Shown here piece by piece: positions 6,294-8,421 of a DNA stretch of 8,421 bases. Within the stretch, counting starts at the first letter, position 1. Each line of letters starts with the position of its first letter. The position numbers and the translations under genes are program-made. Source of the stretch: JAICLK01 sp035478715 (GTDB lineage: Bacteria > Patescibacteriota > Saccharimonadia > Saccharimonadales > UBA4665). The stretch covers positions 1-8,421 of the forward strand of contig DATIJK010000034.1 in NCBI GenBank assembly GCA_035478715.1, written 5' to 3'. The notes under the pieces are model-generated. The model was given only the letters and a program-made list of their open reading frames with translations, had not been told where the DNA came from and did no database searches.

Positions 6294-7431
6294 CGAGCTG
6301 GATGATCTGGTCTTTGCTTAATGCGCCGTTGTCGTTGACCTGGTACCAGACACCGCCGCTTACCCATGTGGCATTGCCGTTGCCATAAACGTAGACGGTG
6401 CGGCCGGAGGCTTTGTAAGCGTCATATGGTTGGCCGCTGGTGGCTACGAAGTTTTCTAATAATGTTTGACTGTCCCAATTGGACGATTTCTGGACCACCT
6501 TGTATGTCTGATTGTTCGGGCCTACATATCCGATCGCTACTTTACCAGGGCTGTATGCAAGTGATTTTGCGGCATAGCCATCCGGACGGAATCCGGGCAT
6601 AGTCGCGGCGAATCCGGCTTTGGCTGATGCTAGCTGCAATTGCAATTCGATCTTGTTCTGATACATAATGAATCCGCCCAAAATGACAGCGGCAAGGACG
6701 ATTGCCGTGACACTGACCCATCTTACGTGGCGCCGGACACCTCGTTTTGTCTTGTGTTTTGTAGATTCCTTGTGGGCTGGTTCGTCGTGGCTGGTGGCGT
6801 TGTCGATGGCTCGCTCGAACATATCTTGTTCGGGATGTTCCGGTTCGACCGGCTGCGGAACTGGAATTGGGGCGGAAAATGGCTTCGAAACCTGAACAGC
6901 TGGTGCTGCGATTGCAGCGCTGCTTACTGATGCTTTTGAGCGCTGGAATCTTGTTACATGGCGGCTGCGCGGTACTTCGCTGGCGCGTTTTGCCCTATTG
7001 TTATCTACTACTTCAGATGACAGCTTCGGTTTTACACCGGCAACTTTCGGCTGGCGTTTTATCATATCTGTCGGATTTTGTACGCGTTCGACTTTCTGAG
7101 TTTTGATGGTCGGTGCCTTGACGGTATGGCGCATGAGCGTCTTGGAGTGTTCGGGCTGATGTGCATTTACCGTTTTTGGCGAATGATGCGTAGCCCGGAC
7201 GAGACTTTTTTCGGCTGGTTTTGGTGCGACGGGAATTATTGCAACTTCTTCATGGGTTTTACGGGTAGCCGGTGCTGGTGCTGGCATGAATCCATCTAAA
7301 GAACGAACTCGCCTGCCTTGCAGCGACTGGGGTTTCTGTACGGGTTTGGGCATGTCTGAGTCGACGATCGCGCCGGAGTCAGAATCATAGCGTTTGCCGT
7401 TAATTTCGACCACGTTGTTGATTTTTGACAC
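6280..7431 (-). CDS. Single-pass membrane protein with DUF4367-like outer domain
   Basis: The protein has 383 residues. Residues 1-16 (VVEINGKRYD) look like a conserved head. Residues 25-230 are low-complexity, rich in Pro, Lys, Ala, Val and His, probably disordered and cytoplasmic. A basic stretch (KHKTKRGVRRHVR) precedes one membrane span at 238-257, which by the positive-inside rule puts residues 258-383 outside. That part reads GYAAKSLAYSPGKVAIGYVG, then TVYVYGNGNATWVSGGVWYQV and LSKDQIIQLANS. It matches the pattern of DUF4367, a domain of Firmicutes envelope and anti-sigma-related proteins ending in a strand, Trp, strand, helix. The start is GTG 7431, with TAGAAT 4 bases before it; GTG 7413 is an alternative. 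There is no ribosome binding site. Its last codons are duplicated as a relic at 4585-4650. It is divergent from the PEGA gene. Confidence 0.88.
   Translation of the reverse strand: MSKINNVVEINGKRYDSDSGAIVDSDMPKPVQKPQSLQGRRVRSLDGFMPAPAPATRKTHEEVAIIPVAPKPAEKSLVRATHHSPKTVNAHQPEHSKTLMRHTVKAPTIKTQKVERVQNPTDMIKRQPKVAGVKPKLSSEVVDNNRAKRASEVPRSRHVTRFQRSKASVSSAAIAAPAVQVSKPFSAPIPVPQPVEPEHPEQDMFERAIDNATSHDEPAHKESTKHKTKRGVRRHVRWVSVTAIVLAAVILGGFIMYQNKIELQLQLASAKAGFAATMPGFRPDGYAAKSLAYSPGKVAIGYVGPNNQTYKVVQKSSNWDSQTLLENFVATSGQPYDAYKASGRTVYVYGNGNATWVSGGVWYQVNDNGALSKDQIIQLANSM
6281..6318 (-). repeat. Direct repeat copy B (38 bases), inside the intact gene end
   Basis: This copy encodes the last residues and part of the stop of the DUF4367-like protein and is 35/38 identical to 4586-4623. 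The three differences are consistent with the relic having drifted while this copy stayed under selection. Confidence 0.85.
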
Positions 7432-7628
7432 GTCTATTCTAAAGATCCCTCTTACTCTAAATAAATATGCTTATGCGAGTTCTTCTAATCTTAAACCTTC
7501 ACGACAATGCCTGCAAGTCACTTTGATAGGTTGAAGATTTGCTGTTGATAATTTATCAAAGAAGTTTCACACTATAGAGTGTCCAATATAAAATAAATAC
7601 TCGCATAACTGTATACGGCAAATAAACT
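7432..7628. promoter_or_regulatory. Divergent regulatory region between the DUF4367-like and PEGA genes
   Basis: This is a 197-base AT-rich gap between two start codons. For the PEGA gene, TTTCAC (7565-7570), a 16-base spacer and TATAAA (7587-7592) give a plausible promoter with a leader of about 30 bases. For the leftward gene, TAGAAT (7436-7441, minus strand) is the nearest -10-like box and its -35 is poor. The region also holds a perfect palindrome at 7545-7559 and a 10-base motif present once on each strand. Neither gene has a recognisable ribosome binding site. Confidence 0.45.
7545..7559. promoter_or_regulatory. Candidate operator palindrome
   Basis: TTGATAATTTATCAA is a perfect inverted repeat with 7-base arms around one central base. 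A further TTGATA half-site lies at 7523-7528, 22 bases (two helical turns) before the one at 7545-7550. CTTTGATA (7521-7528) is also complementary to TATCAAAG (7554-7561). The spacing suits a dimeric regulator, but AT-rich palindromes also arise by chance. Confidence 0.35.
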
Positions 7629-8421
7629 ATGGATTTCCTTGACCCTAAAAAACAACACGACCACGTCGTCCGGCTGATAATCAGCTATGTATTGATTGGG
7701 ATCGCGATTTTGCTCGCAGTGCGGCTGTTACTGTATATCGCAACCGGCTACACCTATGACAAGGGTAAAATTATCCAAAATGGGCTTGTATTCGTGTCAT
7801 CACACCCGGGCGGCAGCGACATTCTCCTGAATGGCAAAACGACGGCACGGACTAACACGCGTATGTCATTGCCGGCTGGAAATTATAATATGCAGATACA
7901 ACGGACGGATTACCGGCCTTGGCAGCGTGCTATTACCGTCCAGGGAAATAGCGTCGAGCGGTTTGATTATCCGTTTTTATTCCCGAATAACCTCGTAACT
8001 AAGAATACGAAGTCACTCACGACGGCACCGATTGATGCAAGCCAAAGTCCCAGCCGCCGTTGGATATTATTGGAAAACGGTGTCGGCGGCGCATTTACGC
8101 TGATCGACGTCAATAATTCCAAAAAAATCGCAACAAAGAACATTACTATTCCGACCGGAATTATGACTATCGCTGAGACATCGGCTCCGCAAAGCCTGAA
8201 AGTTGCCGAATGGTCGAACGATAACAGGCATGTTTTACTGGAGCATCACTATGACAAGACGTATGAATATATCATGCTCGATACGCAGGATCTGGCAAAA
8301 TCGCAAAACCTGAACGTAGCACTAGGTATTCAGCCGCCAATCCAATTATCGTTGCAAAACAAACGGTACGACCACTACTTTATATTGGACCCTACCGCAA
8401 AGACGCTGGGAACAAATTCGT
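7629..8421 (+). CDS. Membrane-anchored PEGA-domain protein, 3' end missing
   Basis: The frame opens at ATG 7629 and stays open for 264 codons to the window edge. A short cytoplasmic N-terminus (MDFLDPKKQHDHVVR) leads into one membrane span at about 15-39. Residues 52-120 form a PEGA domain: GLVFVSSHPGGSDILLNGK, then TNTRMSLPAGNYNMQIQRTDY and a strand ending VERFDYPFLFP. PEGA domains are small beta-sandwiches common in surface proteins. After that come repeated strand segments with phrases such as SPSRRWILLENG (about residue 141 on) and WSNDNRHVLLEHH, which resemble blades of a beta-propeller. Most of the protein should lie outside the membrane. Its function is unknown. It is divergent from the DUF4367-like gene, another single-pass protein, and may share regulation with it. 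The start is supported by the span position; no ribosome binding site is visible. Confidence 0.9.
   Translation, partial: MDFLDPKKQHDHVVRLIISYVLIGIAILLAVRLLLYIATGYTYDKGKIIQNGLVFVSSHPGGSDILLNGKTTARTNTRMSLPAGNYNMQIQRTDYRPWQRAITVQGNSVERFDYPFLFPNNLVTKNTKSLTTAPIDASQSPSRRWILLENGVGGAFTLIDVNNSKKIATKNITIPTGIMTIAETSAPQSLKVAEWSNDNRHVLLEHHYDKTYEYIMLDTQDLAKSQNLNVALGIQPPIQLSLQNKRYDHYFILDPTAKTLGTNS

Noticed and set aside
4586..6318. Insertion sequence or transposon bounded by the 38-base repeats
   Set aside because: There is no transposase and there are no terminal inverted repeats. The repeats are direct, diverged, and match coding sequence up to the stop codon.
6640..6930. Plus-strand open frames opposite the DUF4367-like gene
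   Set aside because: They are antisense to a gene with a clear membrane span and domain pattern. Their Cys/Trp-rich translations are typical of shadow frames.

Overview
The window looks like chromosomal DNA from a Patescibacteria (CPR) bacterium, most likely Candidatus Saccharibacteria (TM7). This rests on recognising the neighbourhood style: a membrane-anchored PEGA-domain protein, a DUF3048 protein with a cytoplasmic low-complexity head, a long-headed single-pass protein beginning MSKINNVVEINGKRYD, and short intergenic gaps with almost no Shine-Dalgarno sequences. TGA is used as a stop, so the recoded TGA of Gracilibacteria and Absconditabacteria does not apply. The lineage call is inference, not a measured placement.

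Layout from left to right: a 5'-partial gene reading leftwards off the edge (membrane-anchored DUF3048/YerB-like, 1-794, minus); gltX, glutamyl-tRNA synthetase (842-2269, minus); a divergent Nudix hydrolase (2317-2742, plus); a DUF4868 / Kiwa KwaB-like protein (2847-3905, plus); a convergent unknown gene (3910-4524, minus); a divergent unknown 515-residue protein (4689-6236, plus); a convergent single-pass membrane protein with a DUF4367-like outer domain (6280-7431, minus); and a divergent, 3'-partial PEGA-domain membrane protein (7629 to the edge, plus). No RNA genes, CRISPR arrays, transposases or integrases are visible, and no gene-free stretch exceeds 300 bases.

The housekeeping part is gltX and probably the Nudix gene. 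Three proteins (DUF3048, DUF4367-like, PEGA) have one membrane span and a C-terminal part predicted outside the cytoplasm, so they belong to envelope biology. The middle (about 2.8-6.2 kb) looks accessory: a lone KwaB-like protein beside two genes I cannot assign.

Two patterns stand out. First, several genes have a good -10 box only 6-7 bases before the start codon and no ribosome binding site, which predicts leaderless mRNAs; this also shifts the starts of the Nudix gene and the 515-residue gene to internal ATGs. Second, the unknown 4689-6236 gene lies between two direct copies (35 of 38 bases identical) of the 3' end of the DUF4367-like gene. One copy is the working gene end, and the other is a broken relic with a nonsense codon. 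This points to a past duplication or cassette insertion.
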